Positions 36,107 to 48,178 are shown, counted from the stretch's first letter. The stretch: DNA of 64,000 bases from Pseudomonas graminis (GCF_900111735.1 NZ_FOHW01000012.1:62001-126000); one strand, 5' to 3'. Made by a program: numbers and translations. The notes: generated by a model not told the origin, from the letters alone.

Positions 36107-37432
36107 TCACCCCAACCCGTACTTCTTCACCTTGTCGAATAACGTGGTCTTGGCCATGCCCAGTTCCTGGCTCGCCTGGCTGAGATTCCCGCCGCTGCGC
36201 TGCAACGCCTCGCTCAGCAGGTTCTTCTCGAACGCTTCCACGGCCTCAGCGAAATCCAGGCGTTGAGTGGCCACTTCCGCACCGGCGGTCTTGAACGCAG
36301 GCAGTCCCAATGCGTAGCGCTCGGCGACGTTGCGCAGCTCGCGCACATTGCCTGGCCAGTCGTGGGCCAGCAGCGCCGAGCGGGTATGGGCATCCAGCTG
36401 CGGCGATTCACGGTCGAAGCGCAACGAAGACTGCTGCAGAAAGTGTTCGAACAACTGCAGGATGTCTTCGCGCCGCTCCCGCAAGGGCGGCAGTTCGAGG
36501 GTCACCACGTTCAATCGGTAATACAGGTCGCTGCGGAACTGGCCCGCCTTGCTCAGGGCATTGAGCTCCGACTTGGTCGCCGCGATCACCCGGCAGTCCA
36601 CCGCCACGCTATGGTTCGAACCCAGTCGCTCCAGGGTGCGCTCCTGCAGCACCCGCAGCAATTTGATCTGCAGGTTGATCGGCATGCTTTCCACTTCATC
36701 GAGAAACAGCGTGCCGTTGTGCGCATGTTCGATCTTGCCGATGCGGCGTTTGCCGGCGCCGGTGAAGGCGTTGGCCTCGTGACCGAATATCTCGCTCTCG
36801 AACAGGCTTTCCGGCAGGCCGCCGCAGTTCAGCGCGACGAATTGATGGTCATGGCGGCGGCTGAAGTCATGCAGGCAGCGGGCGACGAGTTCTTTGCCAG
36901 TGCCGGTTTCACCTTCGATCAGCACGTTGGCCGAGGTGTCCGCGACATTGGCGATCAGCGCGCGCAGGGTTTGCATCGCCTGGGAACGGCCAATGATCTT
37001 GCCTTCCAGAGAATCGCGCTCGGCCAGTTGCCGACGCAGCGACCAGACTTCCCGGGCCAGCCCGCGTTGCTCCAGGGCGCGGCGAGCGGCGTCGACCAGC
37101 CGCTCGGGGGAGAAGGGCTTTTCCATGAAATCGTAGGCGCCGTCGCGCATCGCGCCGACGGCCATCGACACATCACCGTGACCGGTGATCAGCACCACGG
37201 GCAGGGTCCGATCGCGTTCTTTCAGGCGCTTGAGCAGCTCAAGGCCGTCCATGCCGGGCAGGCGGATGTCACTGATGACGATGCCGGCGAAGTTCTCATT
37301 CACCAACGCCAGTGCCTCTTCGGCGCTGCCCACGCCCTGGCTGTGAATGTCTTCCAGCGCCAGCGCCTGCTGGCAGCCGAGCAGGACATGCGGGTCGTCT
37401 TCGACGATGAGGACCGTCAGATCAGTGTTCAT
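36107..37432 (-). CDS. aauR: Sigma-54 response regulator AauR (acidic amino acid uptake)
   Basis: From the ATG at 37432 the product is 441 residues. The receiver domain (1-120) has the acidic pair EDD, the phosphoacceptor Asp in ISDIRLPG and Lys in MEKPF. The AAA+ domain has Walker A GETGTGKE, and the sigma-54 loop reads NAFTGA in place of the usual GAFTGA. The Fis-type helix-turn-helix at the C-terminus is NLSQASQELGMAKTTLFDKV. It follows aauS on the same strand and activates the aat transporter in P. putida. AauR-type boxes upstream of aatJ in this window support the same role. Confidence 0.9.
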   Translation of the reverse strand: MNTDLTVLIVEDDPHVLLGCQQALALEDIHSQGVGSAEEALALVNENFAGIVISDIRLPGMDGLELLKRLKERDRTLPVVLITGHGDVSMAVGAMRDGAYDFMEKPFSPERLVDAARRALEQRGLAREVWSLRRQLAERDSLEGKIIGRSQAMQTLRALIANVADTSANVLIEGETGTGKELVARCLHDFSRRHDHQFVALNCGGLPESLFESEIFGHEANAFTGAGKRRIGKIEHAHNGTLFLDEVESMPINLQIKLLRVLQERTLERLGSNHSVAVDCRVIAATKSELNALSKAGQFRSDLYYRLNVVTLELPPLRERREDILQLFEHFLQQSSLRFDRESPQLDAHTRSALLAHDWPGNVRELRNVAERYALGLPAFKTAGAEVATQRLDFAEAVEAFEKNLLSEALQRSGGNLSQASQELGMAKTTLFDKVKKYGLG

Positions 37433-37499
37433 GGTGTATTCCAGTACGACAGCGTTGCGTTCATCGCGATAGGACCCCGTGGCCGAAGTGCGCAATCCT

Positions 37500-37581
37500 G
37501 TAGGCGCGCGCTTGCCCGCGAAAGCGGTGTGTCAGGTTTGAACAAGGTGACTGCCCCAGTGCTCTCGCGGGCAGGCTCGCC
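37500..37581. repeat. Decayed REP pair
   Basis: GTAGGCGCGCGCTTGCCCGC on the left is close to the standard arm; CTCGCGGGCAGGCTCGCC on the right has lost several positions. It lies between aauS and aauR. Confidence 0.6.
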
Positions 37582-37610
37582 GCCCCGGTGCCCGGCGATG
37601 CGTTGATCTC

Positions 37611-39509
37611 TCATACACCCGCCGCCCCGCGATCAACCAGAGGTAACACCAGCACGAACATCGTGCCGCCCTCGGCCGGGTCTTCAGCGTTGAGTGTGCC
37701 GCCTGCCGCTGCGGCGAGGCTGGCGGACAGCGTCAAACCCAATCCCAGCCCCTGTTCACCAGGCTTGGTGGTAAAGAAGGGTTCGAACAGGTGCTTGCGC
37801 GCTTCAGCGTCGATGCCGTGGCCGTTGTCTCGCACGCGCAACCGGTAGCGGCCCTCGAACACCTCACCTTCCAGCCACAGAATCGGCGACGGCTGCGCTT
37901 GCATGGCGTCCAGCGCGTTGCCGATCAGGTTGACCAGAATCTGCTCAAGGCGGGTCTGGTCGATCCCCAGCTCAACGTCGTCGATCTGCTGATGCAACTT
38001 CAGCGACGCATTGTCCAGGCGCGCCGCGAGCAACTGCAATGCAGCTTCGACTGCCTTGCCCAGGGACGCCTGACCTTTGTCTTCTCCGCGCCGGGCAAAG
38101 GCGCGCAGGCTGGCTGTGATGCGGCCCATGCGATCCACCAGATCGTTGATGGTGCGCAGGTTCGCACTCGCCGTGTCCAGCGCGCCCCGTTCGAGAAACC
38201 GAACGGTGTTGCCCGACAAGGTGCGCAGCGCCGCCAGTGGCTGATTCAGTTCATGGGCGATGCTGGTGGACATCTGGCCGATGGCCGCGAGTTTGCCGGC
38301 CTGGATCAATTCGTCCTGGGCCTGGCGCAGGGTTTCTTCAGCCTGGCGACGTTCACGAATCTGGCCCTTCAGGCGTTCGTTGCTGGCGCGCAGGTCGGCG
38401 GTGCGGTCGGTGATGCGCCGTTCGAGTTCGTTGTTCGCCTGCTCCAGCGCTTCCCGTGCGGCGAGGCGGGTGGAAATCACCTTGCGCCGCTCGTTCCAGG
38501 CAATCAGCAGAAACGCCACCAGCGCGCAGGCAACGGCGACCAGCATTCCCTGATTGGCGGCTTCTCTACGCAGGTCTTCCAGTGGTGTCAGCAGGGTCAG
38601 GTGCCAAGGCGTGTCAGCCAGTTCCCGGGTCTGCGCCAGATAACTCACCACCGTGTGCTCATGGTCGACGCTGGTGTTGGCAGGAAAGGTCAGCTTCTCG
38701 ACCCCGTCGGCAATCGATTCACGTTCCAGCGGCACCAGTTCGTTGAGCGGCCACCAGTAATATTGCAGGCTGCGCGCCAGCCGCTCCTTGATCTCGGCGG
38801 TTAGCGGGCGGACTGATTTCAGCCGTCGCGCGGGGTCGCTGGAGAGGATGATGATGCCGTTCTCGTCGCTGACAAACGCCTCCAGGCGCGCGCGCTGCCA
38901 GCGTTCTTCCAGCGCTTCGAGCCGGACTTTGATCACCGCGACGCCGATGATCTTGCCTTTCTCTTCCAGCCCGTGGGCCAGGTAATAACCCGGTTCGCCG
39001 GTGGTGCTGCCGATGCCGTAGAAACGGCCCGGCAGACCGCGAATCGCGTCCTGATAATAGGCGCGGAAAGACAGGTCCTCACCGAGGTAACTGTCGGCGT
39101 CGCGCCAGTTGCTGGTCGCCAGCACCCGGCCGGTGGTGTCCAGCACATAAATGGCCCGACTGCGGCTGCGCCGATTCAGGCCTTCAAGATAATCGTTGAC
39201 CTTGGAGCGCAACTCCCCAGACGGATGGTTGAGCAGGTCGGAAACATTGGATTCCAGCTCCAGCACGCTGGGCAGGTAGTTGTACTTGTTGATCTCGCTC
39301 TCGACGGTGCGCGCGTGCAGCTCCAGCTGACGCTGACCGTTTTCACCCAGCGCCTTGATGGCGTTCGTCTCGCTGTACAAATACGTGACGTATCCCAGCG
39401 CAATCATCAGCAGGATGATCAGCGGCGGCACGAACAGATGGCGAATCAGTCGAGGTTTCACGGCGAGTGATGGCGGCGCGGCGCGGTAGAGAGGGGGGTC
39501 GCATTTCAT
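37611..39509 (-). CDS. aauS: Sensor histidine kinase AauS
   Basis: From the ATG at 39509 (AGGA eight bases upstream) the product is 632 residues. A membrane segment (about 25-45) is followed by a periplasmic double-Cache-type region (about 45-320) with SRAIYVLDTTGRVLATSNW and FVSDENGIIILSSDP, then a second membrane segment near 325-345. After a coiled coil comes the kinase core: H-box IAHELNQPLAALRTL, N-box NLIGNALDA, and G-boxes DNGHGI and GLGLGLTLS. It resembles DctB-type kinases. With AauR it senses glutamate/aspartate-type ligands, by analogy with P. putida. Confidence 0.9.
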   Translation of the reverse strand: MKCDPPLYRAAPPSLAVKPRLIRHLFVPPLIILLMIALGYVTYLYSETNAIKALGENGQRQLELHARTVESEINKYNYLPSVLELESNVSDLLNHPSGELRSKVNDYLEGLNRRSRSRAIYVLDTTGRVLATSNWRDADSYLGEDLSFRAYYQDAIRGLPGRFYGIGSTTGEPGYYLAHGLEEKGKIIGVAVIKVRLEALEERWQRARLEAFVSDENGIIILSSDPARRLKSVRPLTAEIKERLARSLQYYWWPLNELVPLERESIADGVEKLTFPANTSVDHEHTVVSYLAQTRELADTPWHLTLLTPLEDLRREAANQGMLVAVACALVAFLLIAWNERRKVISTRLAAREALEQANNELERRITDRTADLRASNERLKGQIRERRQAEETLRQAQDELIQAGKLAAIGQMSTSIAHELNQPLAALRTLSGNTVRFLERGALDTASANLRTINDLVDRMGRITASLRAFARRGEDKGQASLGKAVEAALQLLAARLDNASLKLHQQIDDVELGIDQTRLEQILVNLIGNALDAMQAQPSPILWLEGEVFEGRYRLRVRDNGHGIDAEARKHLFEPFFTTKPGEQGLGLGLTLSASLAAAAGGTLNAEDPAEGGTMFVLVLPLVDRGAAGV

Positions 39510-39598
39510 CACAGTCGTCCTGGACCGGCCAGCCGCCCGTTTCATGATTCATGAACGAGCGGCCGGTGGTTATTGCGCCCTCAAAGGGCTAATGCTTT

Positions 39599-40333
39599 TT
39601 AGTGCTGCAGGATTTTGTTGAGGAATTGCTGAGCCCGCTCGGAGCGCGCGTTGACGTCGCCGAAGAACTCTTCCTTCTGGCAGTCTTCGACGATCTGGCC
39701 TTTGTCCATGAAGATCACCCTGTCCGCCACTTTGCGGGCGAAGCCCATTTCGTGGGTCACGCACATCATGGTCATGCCTTCATGGGCCAGCTGCACCATC
39801 ACGTCGAGCACTTCGTTGACCATTTCCGGGTCGAGTGCGGAGGTGGGTTCGTCGAACAGCATCACCACCGGGTCCATCGCCAGCGCGCGGGCAATCGCCA
39901 CACGCTGTTGCTGACCGCCCGACAATTGCCCCGGGTGCTTGTGGGCATGGGCCGAGAGGCCGACACGTTCGAGCAGTTGCAGGCCTTTTTTCGTGGCTTC
40001 TTCCTTGCTGCGGCCCAGCACTTTGATCTGCGCGATGGTCAGGTTTTCGGTGATGGTCAGGTGCGGAAACAGCTCGAAATGCTGGAACACCATGCCCACG
40101 CGCGAACGCAGCTTCGGCAGATTGGTTTTCGGGTCAGCGATTGAGGTGCCATCGACCACGATATCGCCTTTCTGAAACGGCTCCAGCGCGTTGACGCACT
40201 TGATCAGCGTGGACTTGCCCGAGCCCGACGGGCCGCAGACCACAATCACTTCACCCTTTTTGACCTCAGTGCTGCAATCGGTCAGCACCTGGAAGTCCCC
40301 ATACCACTTGTTGATATTTTTGATGGAAATCAT
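39599..40333 (-). CDS. aatP: Glutamate/aspartate ABC transporter ATPase
   Basis: The 244-residue ATPase powers import of acidic amino acids. Walker A is GPSGSGKST, the signature [15 protein letters not shown], Walker [15 protein letters not shown] and the switch His lies in CVTHEMGFA. Last gene of aatJQMP; it overlaps aatM by four bases. Confidence 0.95.
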   Translation of the reverse strand: MISIKNINKWYGDFQVLTDCSTEVKKGEVIVVCGPSGSGKSTLIKCVNALEPFQKGDIVVDGTSIADPKTNLPKLRSRVGMVFQHFELFPHLTITENLTIAQIKVLGRSKEEATKKGLQLLERVGLSAHAHKHPGQLSGGQQQRVAIARALAMDPVVMLFDEPTSALDPEMVNEVLDVMVQLAHEGMTMMCVTHEMGFARKVADRVIFMDKGQIVEDCQKEEFFGDVNARSERAQQFLNKILQH

Positions 40334-40995
40334 ACGGCTAACCTTTTTTGCATGAACTTGACCAGGCGCGACGCGGCGAAGCTGATCGTGAAGTACACCA
40401 GACCGGCGACAATCAGGAACTCGTTGGAGCGCCCGATGATGTCGCCGCTGGAGCGTGCCGAGTTGAGGAAGTCGACCAGACCGACCGTGTAGACCAGCGA
40501 GGTGTCCTGAAACAGGATGATGCTCTGCTGCAACAGCAGCGGGGTCATCTTGCGGAACGCCTGGGGCAGGATGATCAGACGCATCATCTGGCCGTAGGTC
40601 ATGCCGAGCGCTTGAGCCGCGCCCATCTGGCCGCGGGAAATCGACTGTACGCCGGCCCGCACGATTTCACAGAAGTAGGCCGCCTCGAACATCATGAACG
40701 CCACGACGCAGGAGGTGAACGCGCCGATCGGCGTGTCTTCGCCGGTGATCCAGCGCAGCACGAACGGCACCGCCAGGTAGAACCAGGTGATGACCAACAG
40801 CAGCGGGATAGACCGGAAATAGTTGACGTAGGCGCCGGCAACACGTGACGCCAGCTTGTTCGACGACAACCGCATCAGCGCCAGAATCGTGCCGATGATG
40901 ATGCCGCCCACAATGCCCATGGCCATCAACTGCAAGGTCATGAGCATGCCGTTCCACATGCCCGGGATGGCGGGAATCACTCCAGAGAAGTCCAT
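40330..40995 (-). CDS. aatM: Glutamate/aspartate ABC transporter permease AatM
   Basis: The 221-residue inner-membrane permease of the HisM/GltK type has about five membrane segments and the ATPase-coupling loop [22 protein letters not shown], here read as [19 protein letters not shown]. It pairs with AatQ to form the channel. It overlaps aatQ by one base and aatP by four. Confidence 0.95.
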   Translation of the reverse strand: MDFSGVIPAIPGMWNGMLMTLQLMAMGIVGGIIIGTILALMRLSSNKLASRVAGAYVNYFRSIPLLLVITWFYLAVPFVLRWITGEDTPIGAFTSCVVAFMMFEAAYFCEIVRAGVQSISRGQMGAAQALGMTYGQMMRLIILPQAFRKMTPLLLQQSIILFQDTSLVYTVGLVDFLNSARSSGDIIGRSNEFLIVAGLVYFTISFAASRLVKFMQKRLAV

Positions 40996-41741
40996 TACTT
41001 ACCTCCCACGGAGATCAGGCCCGGCACCGCGACCTTCTTCTCGACCAGACGCATGAGCAGCATCAGGCTCATGTTCAGGGTGAAGTAGATCAGCGTCGCC
41101 AGGGTGAAGGCTTCGAACAGGTTCGCGGAAAACTCGGCGGTCTGTTTGGTCTGCGCGAGCAACTCCATCAGGCCGATCAGCGACGCCACGGACGAGTTCT
41201 TGAACACGTTGAGGAATTCGGAGGTAAGCGGTGGAATGATGATCCGGTAAGCCTGGGGCAGCAGCACGTTCCAGTAGATCTGCGGCAGCTTGAAACCCAT
41301 GGCACGGGCGGCGGACTCCTGTCCCACCGGCAGCGCCTGAATACCGGTGCGCACTTGCTCGCACACACGTGCGGCGGTGAACAGGCCCAGGCACACGACA
41401 ACGCTCAGGAACGCCGAGGTGGTCGGATTAAGGTCTTGCTTGTACCACTCCTGCAGGTTTTCAGGCAGCAGATCCGGCACCAGGAAGTACCAGATGAACA
41501 GCTGCACCAGCAGTGGCACGTTACGGAAAATTTCCACGTAAATCGCGGCGATTGAAGAAACGATGCGGTTGGGCACCGTGCGCATGACACCGAGCACCGA
41601 GCCCAGCAGCAACGCAATGATCCAGGCAACGACGGCAATGGCGATGGTCCAGCCCAGCCCGGTGATGTACCAGTCCAGATAGGTTTCGCTGCCGACGCCC
41701 GTGGACTTGAAGAACACGCCCCAGTCCCAGTTGTAATTCAT
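40995..41741 (-). CDS. aatQ: Glutamate/aspartate ABC transporter permease AatQ
   Basis: The 248-residue permease of the GltJ type has five or so membrane segments. The N-terminus MNYNWDWGVFFKSTG and the coupling loop RTGIQALPVGQESAARAMG are typical. It follows aatJ after 118 bases that contain a perfect 13-base-pair hairpin, a likely site for lowering permease expression relative to the binding protein. Confidence 0.95.
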   Translation of the reverse strand: MNYNWDWGVFFKSTGVGSETYLDWYITGLGWTIAIAVVAWIIALLLGSVLGVMRTVPNRIVSSIAAIYVEIFRNVPLLVQLFIWYFLVPDLLPENLQEWYKQDLNPTTSAFLSVVVCLGLFTAARVCEQVRTGIQALPVGQESAARAMGFKLPQIYWNVLLPQAYRIIIPPLTSEFLNVFKNSSVASLIGLMELLAQTKQTAEFSANLFEAFTLATLIYFTLNMSLMLLMRLVEKKVAVPGLISVGGK

Positions 41742-41791
41742 CAGGGTCTCCCCTCTTATCGATCGTTATGCACGCACGCGCCAGGTAGCGG

Positions 41792-41820
41792 CTTCCGGAA
41801 ACGCAGGGCGTTTCCGGAAG
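41792..41820 (-). terminator. Strong hairpin between aatJ and aatQ (attenuator or mRNA-stabilising)
   Basis: CTTCCGGAAACGC and GCGTTTCCGGAAG form a perfect 13-base-pair stem with a three-base loop. There is no T-run after it, so it is more likely a partial terminator or a 3' end protector of the abundant aatJ mRNA. Confidence 0.6.
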
Positions 41821-41859
41821 TCAGGCTTTTCACGTTTTCAGAATGGCGGAGCGAAGGAC

Positions 41860-42774
41860 TCAGGCCTTCTTGTCCGGCGCCGGCTTGTCGTTCGGGTTGG
41901 CGATCAGCGCCTTGAGCTGTTCGCTCATCGGGAACATCAGGTTCAGGCCTTTTGGTGGAATCGGCTGGGTGAACCACTTGTCGTAGATCTTGTTGATCTC
42001 GCCCGATTTGTAGGTCGCAACGATGGCGTCGTCGACGGCTTTCTTGAACGCAGGGTCTTCCTTGCGAACCATGCAGCCGTAGATTTCGTAGGACTGAGGA
42101 GTGCCGGTAACGGCCCAGTCGGTCGGCTTCTTGGCCTTGGCCATTTCGCCTGCGAGCAGGGCGTCGTCCATCATGAAGGCAACGGCGCGGCCCGATTCCA
42201 GCATCTGGAACGACTCGCCGTGGTCTTTGGCCGAAATCACGTTCATGCCCATCTGCTTGTCGGCGTTCATCGCCTTCAGGATGCGCTCGGACGTGGTGCC
42301 CGCCGTGGTCACGACGTTCTTGCCCTTGAGGTCGTCGAAGTCTTTGTAAGAGGAGTCAGCCTTGCTCAGCAGACGGGTGCCGATTTCGAAAATGCCGACG
42401 GAGAAGTCGACTTGCTGGGCGCGCTCGGCGTTGTTGGTGGTGGAGCCACATTCAACGTCGACGGTGCCATTCTGCACCAGCGGGATACGGGTCTGGGAGG
42501 TGACCAGGTTGTATTTGACCTTCAGGTCGGGCATGTCCAGGTCTTTCTTGATCGCTTCAACGATCTTCAGCTGGATGTCAGCGGAGTAGCCCACTGGCAC
42601 GCCGGAAGCGTCAGCGATGTAGGAAAAAGGAATGGAGGAGTCGCGGTGACCGAGGGTGATGGTGCCGGACTCTTTGATTTTCTTCAGAGTGCCGGTGAGT
42701 TCGGCGGCGAAAACGGGAGTGGTGATCAGAGCGGCAGCAATGGCTGCGCCCAGGAGTTGGGGAACGATGCGCAT
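41860..42774 (-). CDS. aatJ: Glutamate/aspartate-binding periplasmic protein AatJ
   Basis: The 304-residue protein has a signal peptide ending at VFAAE and the family-3 solute-binding fold: TLKKIKESGTITLGHRDSSI, VGYSADIQLKIVEAI, PLVQNGTVDVECGSTTNNAER and MDDALLAGEMAK. It collects glutamate and aspartate in the periplasm for AatQMP. It is the first gene of the operon and is preceded by a sigma-54 promoter and AauR boxes. An A-rich run just before its ribosome site resembles the Hfq/Crc target motif. Confidence 0.95.
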   Translation of the reverse strand: MRIVPQLLGAAIAAALITTPVFAAELTGTLKKIKESGTITLGHRDSSIPFSYIADASGVPVGYSADIQLKIVEAIKKDLDMPDLKVKYNLVTSQTRIPLVQNGTVDVECGSTTNNAERAQQVDFSVGIFEIGTRLLSKADSSYKDFDDLKGKNVVTTAGTTSERILKAMNADKQMGMNVISAKDHGESFQMLESGRAVAFMMDDALLAGEMAKAKKPTDWAVTGTPQSYEIYGCMVRKEDPAFKKAVDDAIVATYKSGEINKIYDKWFTQPIPPKGLNLMFPMSEQLKALIANPNDKPAPDKKA

Positions 42775-42898
42775 CTGGTTTTCCTCGACATTGTTTTTTT
42801 TATTGGGCCGGTGTTGGACGGCCCTATCGTTTCAGAGCGCTTCAACGGCGGCCCAGTCAGGCGACACGCTACATCGAAGCAATCGTGCAAGAGTGTAG

Positions 42899-42914
42899 AG
42901 CATGAGTCATGCCA
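42899..42914 (-). promoter_or_regulatory. Sigma-54 promoter of aatJQMP
   Basis: The minus strand reads TGGCATGACTCATGCT. GG and GC are ten bases apart, as required for the -24/-12 elements (TGGCACG-N4-TTGC). Transcription would start near 42889, leaving a leader of about 115 bases. Confidence 0.7.
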
Positions 42915-42990
42915 GAGATGTGGCAGAGGCTAAGCGCATGAAAGTGCTGGAGATTTACGCAGGAAGGATGTCAGAGGGGAGATTCGGCCG

Positions 42991-43035
42991 TCCGGGATTC
43001 CGAATCGGGTGGGGCAGGGTGTTCGGGAATCCGAA
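42991..43035. promoter_or_regulatory. Two AauR-type boxes upstream of aatJ
   Basis: TTCGGGAATCCGAA (43022-43035) fits TTCGG-N4-CCGAA exactly. TCCGGGATTCCGAA (42991-43004) fits with one change. They are about 80-120 bases upstream of the sigma-54 promoter, the usual enhancer position. The motif was described for P. putida AauR, from memory. Confidence 0.72.
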
Positions 43036-43058
43036 TGAGGCTGGGGCTTGAGTCACCT

Positions 43059-43146
43059 GTAGGAGCGCGCTTGCCCGCGAAAGCGTCGTGCCAGTCAACG
43101 TCTCCATCAACTGACCCAATGCCATCGCGGGCAAGCGCGCTCCTAC
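43059..43146. repeat. REP hairpin pair
   Basis: GTAGGAGCGCGCTTGCCCGC and the inverse GCGGGCAAGCGCGCTCCTAC enclose about 47 bases, between glpD's end and the aatJ control region. Confidence 0.88.
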
Positions 43147-43166
43147 AGGAGATCAGTGCACCCTGA

Positions 43167-44729
43167 TCAGGCTGTGAGGGGGGCGGTGACGACCATCAGG
43201 TCGATGGGGTTAATGCTGCCAGCCACTTTATCCAGGTACACCTGAACCTTCTGCTGCTCTTCCGGAGTAGTGAACAAGCCAAGCTTGGTCCGGCGCCACA
43301 GGATGTCTTCGGCCTTTGTCGCCCATTCCTCGCTGCACAGGTAATCCACTTCACGGCTGTACAGGCCACCGCCCAAGTGTTCGCCCATTTCGCTCAGGCC
43401 CTGGACGCCCTCGACGATGCGCCAGCTGCGTGAGCCATAAGTAATGGCCCAACGCCTGGCGATCTCCGCCGGCAGCCAAGTGCAACGCTGTTGCAACTCG
43501 GTGGCCAGTGCCTCGGGCGTGGTCATGCTTTCACCGCCCGGCAGGCTGGCTTTCGCGGTCCAGCTTGGCTTCATCTGCGGGAAGAACGGCGCCAGCTGCT
43601 GCATCGCCGACTCTGCCAGCTTGCGGTAGGTGGTCAGCTTGCCGCCGAACACGGAAAGGATTGGCGCTTCCTGAGCGCTGCCCGACAGCGACAAGGTGTA
43701 GTCACGGGTGATCGCCGACGGGTTGTCCGACTCGTCATTGCACAGCGGACGCACGCCAGACCACGTGCTCAGAATGTCAGCGCGGCTGAGTTGCTTCTTG
43801 AAGTGATCGTTGACGATCTTCAGCAGGTAATCGGTCTCGCCTTCGGTGATCGCTACTTTACCCGGATCGTCAGAGTATTCACGGTCGGTGGTACCGATGA
43901 TGGTGAAGCGCTCCAGGTACGGAATGGCGAACACGATGCGCTGATCTTCGTTCTGCAGAATGAACGCGTTTTCGCCTTCGTACAGTTTTGGCACGATCAA
44001 GTGGCTGCCCTGAATCAGGCGAATGCCGTACTGCGATTCGAGCTTCAAGTCTTCACGAATGAATTTGGCGACCCATGGACCGGCTGCGTTGACCAGCGCT
44101 TTGGCGCGAATGGAAAACAGGCTGCCGTCCGCGCGCTCCATGTTCATGTGCCACAGACCGCCGCTGCGACGGGCGCCCAGGCAGCGGGTCTGGGTATGAA
44201 TGTGCGCGCCTTTTTCACGGGCGGCCATGGCGTTGAGGACGACCAGACGGGCATCGTCAACCCAGCAATCGGAGTATTCAAAACCCTTGGTGATCGAGCT
44301 GTTCAGCGGGCTGCTGGCGCCGAAACGAATGGTCTTCGATGCGGCCAGCTTCTCGCGCTTGCCAAGGTGGTCATAGAGGAACAGACCGGCACGGATCATC
44401 CACGCGGGGCGCAGGTGCGGGCGGTGAGGCAGCACAAAGCGCATCGGCTTGACGATGTGCGGCGCTTTTTCCAGCAGCACCTCACGTTCGGCAAGCGCTT
44501 CGCGAACCAGACGGAATTCGTAATGTTCAAGGTAGCGCAGGCCACCGTGAATCAGCTTGCTGCTGGCTGACGAGGTGTGGCTGGCGAGGTCGTCCTTCTC
44601 GCAGAGAAAGACCGAAAGGCCCCGGCCCGATGCGTCTGCCGCGATGCCGACACCATTGATGCCACCACCGATCACGGCAACGTCATAGACCTCGGAAAGG
44701 GGTGGGGTCGGCAAACTGGACTGGGCCAT
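43167..44729 (-). CDS. glpD: Aerobic glycerol-3-phosphate dehydrogenase
   Basis: The 520-residue FAD enzyme at the inner membrane oxidises glycerol-3-phosphate to dihydroxyacetone phosphate and passes electrons to quinone. The FAD-binding fold is VAVIGGGINGVGIAADASGRG, with GGGINGVG near residue 20, followed by SSKLIHGGLRYLEHYEF. VNAAGPWV and SVFGGKLTTYRKLAE are also family motifs. A GlpR-type operator lies 65-85 bases upstream. glpR is 215 bases further upstream on the same strand. Confidence 0.96.
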   Translation of the reverse strand: MAQSSLPTPPLSEVYDVAVIGGGINGVGIAADASGRGLSVFLCEKDDLASHTSSASSKLIHGGLRYLEHYEFRLVREALAEREVLLEKAPHIVKPMRFVLPHRPHLRPAWMIRAGLFLYDHLGKREKLAASKTIRFGASSPLNSSITKGFEYSDCWVDDARLVVLNAMAAREKGAHIHTQTRCLGARRSGGLWHMNMERADGSLFSIRAKALVNAAGPWVAKFIREDLKLESQYGIRLIQGSHLIVPKLYEGENAFILQNEDQRIVFAIPYLERFTIIGTTDREYSDDPGKVAITEGETDYLLKIVNDHFKKQLSRADILSTWSGVRPLCNDESDNPSAITRDYTLSLSGSAQEAPILSVFGGKLTTYRKLAESAMQQLAPFFPQMKPSWTAKASLPGGESMTTPEALATELQQRCTWLPAEIARRWAITYGSRSWRIVEGVQGLSEMGEHLGGGLYSREVDYLCSEEWATKAEDILWRRTKLGLFTTPEEQQKVQVYLDKVAGSINPIDLMVVTAPLTA

Positions 44730-44794
44730 CGGGGCCTCCTGAGTGTTCGATCGCGTTCGAATGTTGCCTTAGACGGAGGGCGAATTCGAACATT

Positions 44795-44814
44795 TATGTT
44801 CATTTCCGAAAATA
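44795..44814 (-). promoter_or_regulatory. GlpR operator of glpD
   Basis: TATGTTCATTTCCGAAAATA matches the E. coli GlpR consensus (WATGTTCGWTWNCGAACATW) at most positions. An adjacent GAACATTTATGTTC palindrome overlaps it. Confidence 0.65.
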
Positions 44815-44944
44815 GTAGCGCAATAAGGCGCACGCAGCCACTCAGTATTCATTGAAAATACTGATCAGAGGGAAGGGAAAGGAACAAAAGCGAACATCGG
44901 AGGGTGAGCGAGCGCCGCAATCGCGCTCGCTCATGGATCGGGGG

Positions 44945-45700
44945 TTAAACCACTTCCAGCCGAATCTTGTTCTGCGTCAGCAGTTGCGCCAGCGCAGGCA
45001 CGGGCGTTTGGTCGGTCACCAGGCAGTCGATCAGCGTGATCGGTCCCAGTCGAACCATCGCGTTTCGGCCGAACTTGCTGGAGTCCGCGGCCAGGATCAC
45101 CTGACGCGCGTTGGCGATGATCGCCTGGGAAACGCGCACTTCCTGATAATCGAAATCCAGCAGGCTGCCGTCCTCATCGATACCGCTGATGCCCACCAGA
45201 GCGAAATCGACTTTGAACTGCGTGATGAAATCCACGCTCGCCTGACCGACCACGCCACCGTCCCGGCGCACGTTGCCGCCCGCCAGCAGTACCTCGAAGT
45301 CGTCCTTGCCGCTGAGAATCGACGCCACGTGCAGGTTGTTGGTGATGATCTTCAGGTGGTTATGGTTGAGCAGCGCGCGGGCAATAGATTCGGTGGTGGT
45401 GCCGATGTTGATGAACAGCGACGCGTGATCCGGGATCTGCGCGGCAATGGCCTCGGCGATGCGTTGCTTCTCATCGCGCATCTGATCGGCGCGCATGGCG
45501 TAGGCAGTGTTTTCGATGCTGGAATCATAGGCCGCACCGCCGTGGTAGCGACGCAGCAGATTCATTTCCGCGAGCTGATTGATGTCGCGGCGGATGGTTT
45601 GCGGGGTCACGACGAACAGCTGCGCCATTTCCTCGATGCTGACGTAGCCGCGCTCACGGACCAGCTCGAGGATCTGCTGTTGACGGGGTGGCAGATTCAT
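44945..45700 (-). CDS. glpR: DeoR family glycerol-3-phosphate repressor GlpR
   Basis: The 251-residue repressor has the N-terminal helix-turn-helix [20 protein letters not shown] and RRDINQL. The C-terminal sugar-phosphate sensor domain has [15 protein letters not shown] and [15 protein letters not shown]. It releases DNA when glycerol-3-phosphate binds. It lies between glpK and glpD on the same strand, the usual Pseudomonas order. Confidence 0.95.
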   Translation of the reverse strand: MNLPPRQQQILELVRERGYVSIEEMAQLFVVTPQTIRRDINQLAEMNLLRRYHGGAAYDSSIENTAYAMRADQMRDEKQRIAEAIAAQIPDHASLFINIGTTTESIARALLNHNHLKIITNNLHVASILSGKDDFEVLLAGGNVRRDGGVVGQASVDFITQFKVDFALVGISGIDEDGSLLDFDYQEVRVSQAIIANARQVILAADSSKFGRNAMVRLGPITLIDCLVTDQTPVPALAQLLTQNKIRLEVV

Positions 45701-45795
45701 TTTTTATCCTTCGGGCACGGGCGCCCATGATGCCGCAGGCAGCCATTACCTGTCAGCCGGAAAAAATGCCCCTGACGCCCCGTTCGGGATCGCGC

Positions 45796-48070
<2,275 letters not shown>

Positions 48071-48178
48071 TTCGCCGGGTACGTCAGAAATGACTGACCC
48101 TTTCATGCGGGGAAATTGACCGCAGACCGGCAGCGCCCGAACCGGGTCGCTGCATTTCTTTACTCGGGGATGCCTTCC

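Noticed and set aside
42883-42897. Alternative sigma-54 match TTGCACGATTGC upstream of aatJ
   Set aside because: It lacks GG ten bases before GC; the site at 42899-42914 has correct spacing.
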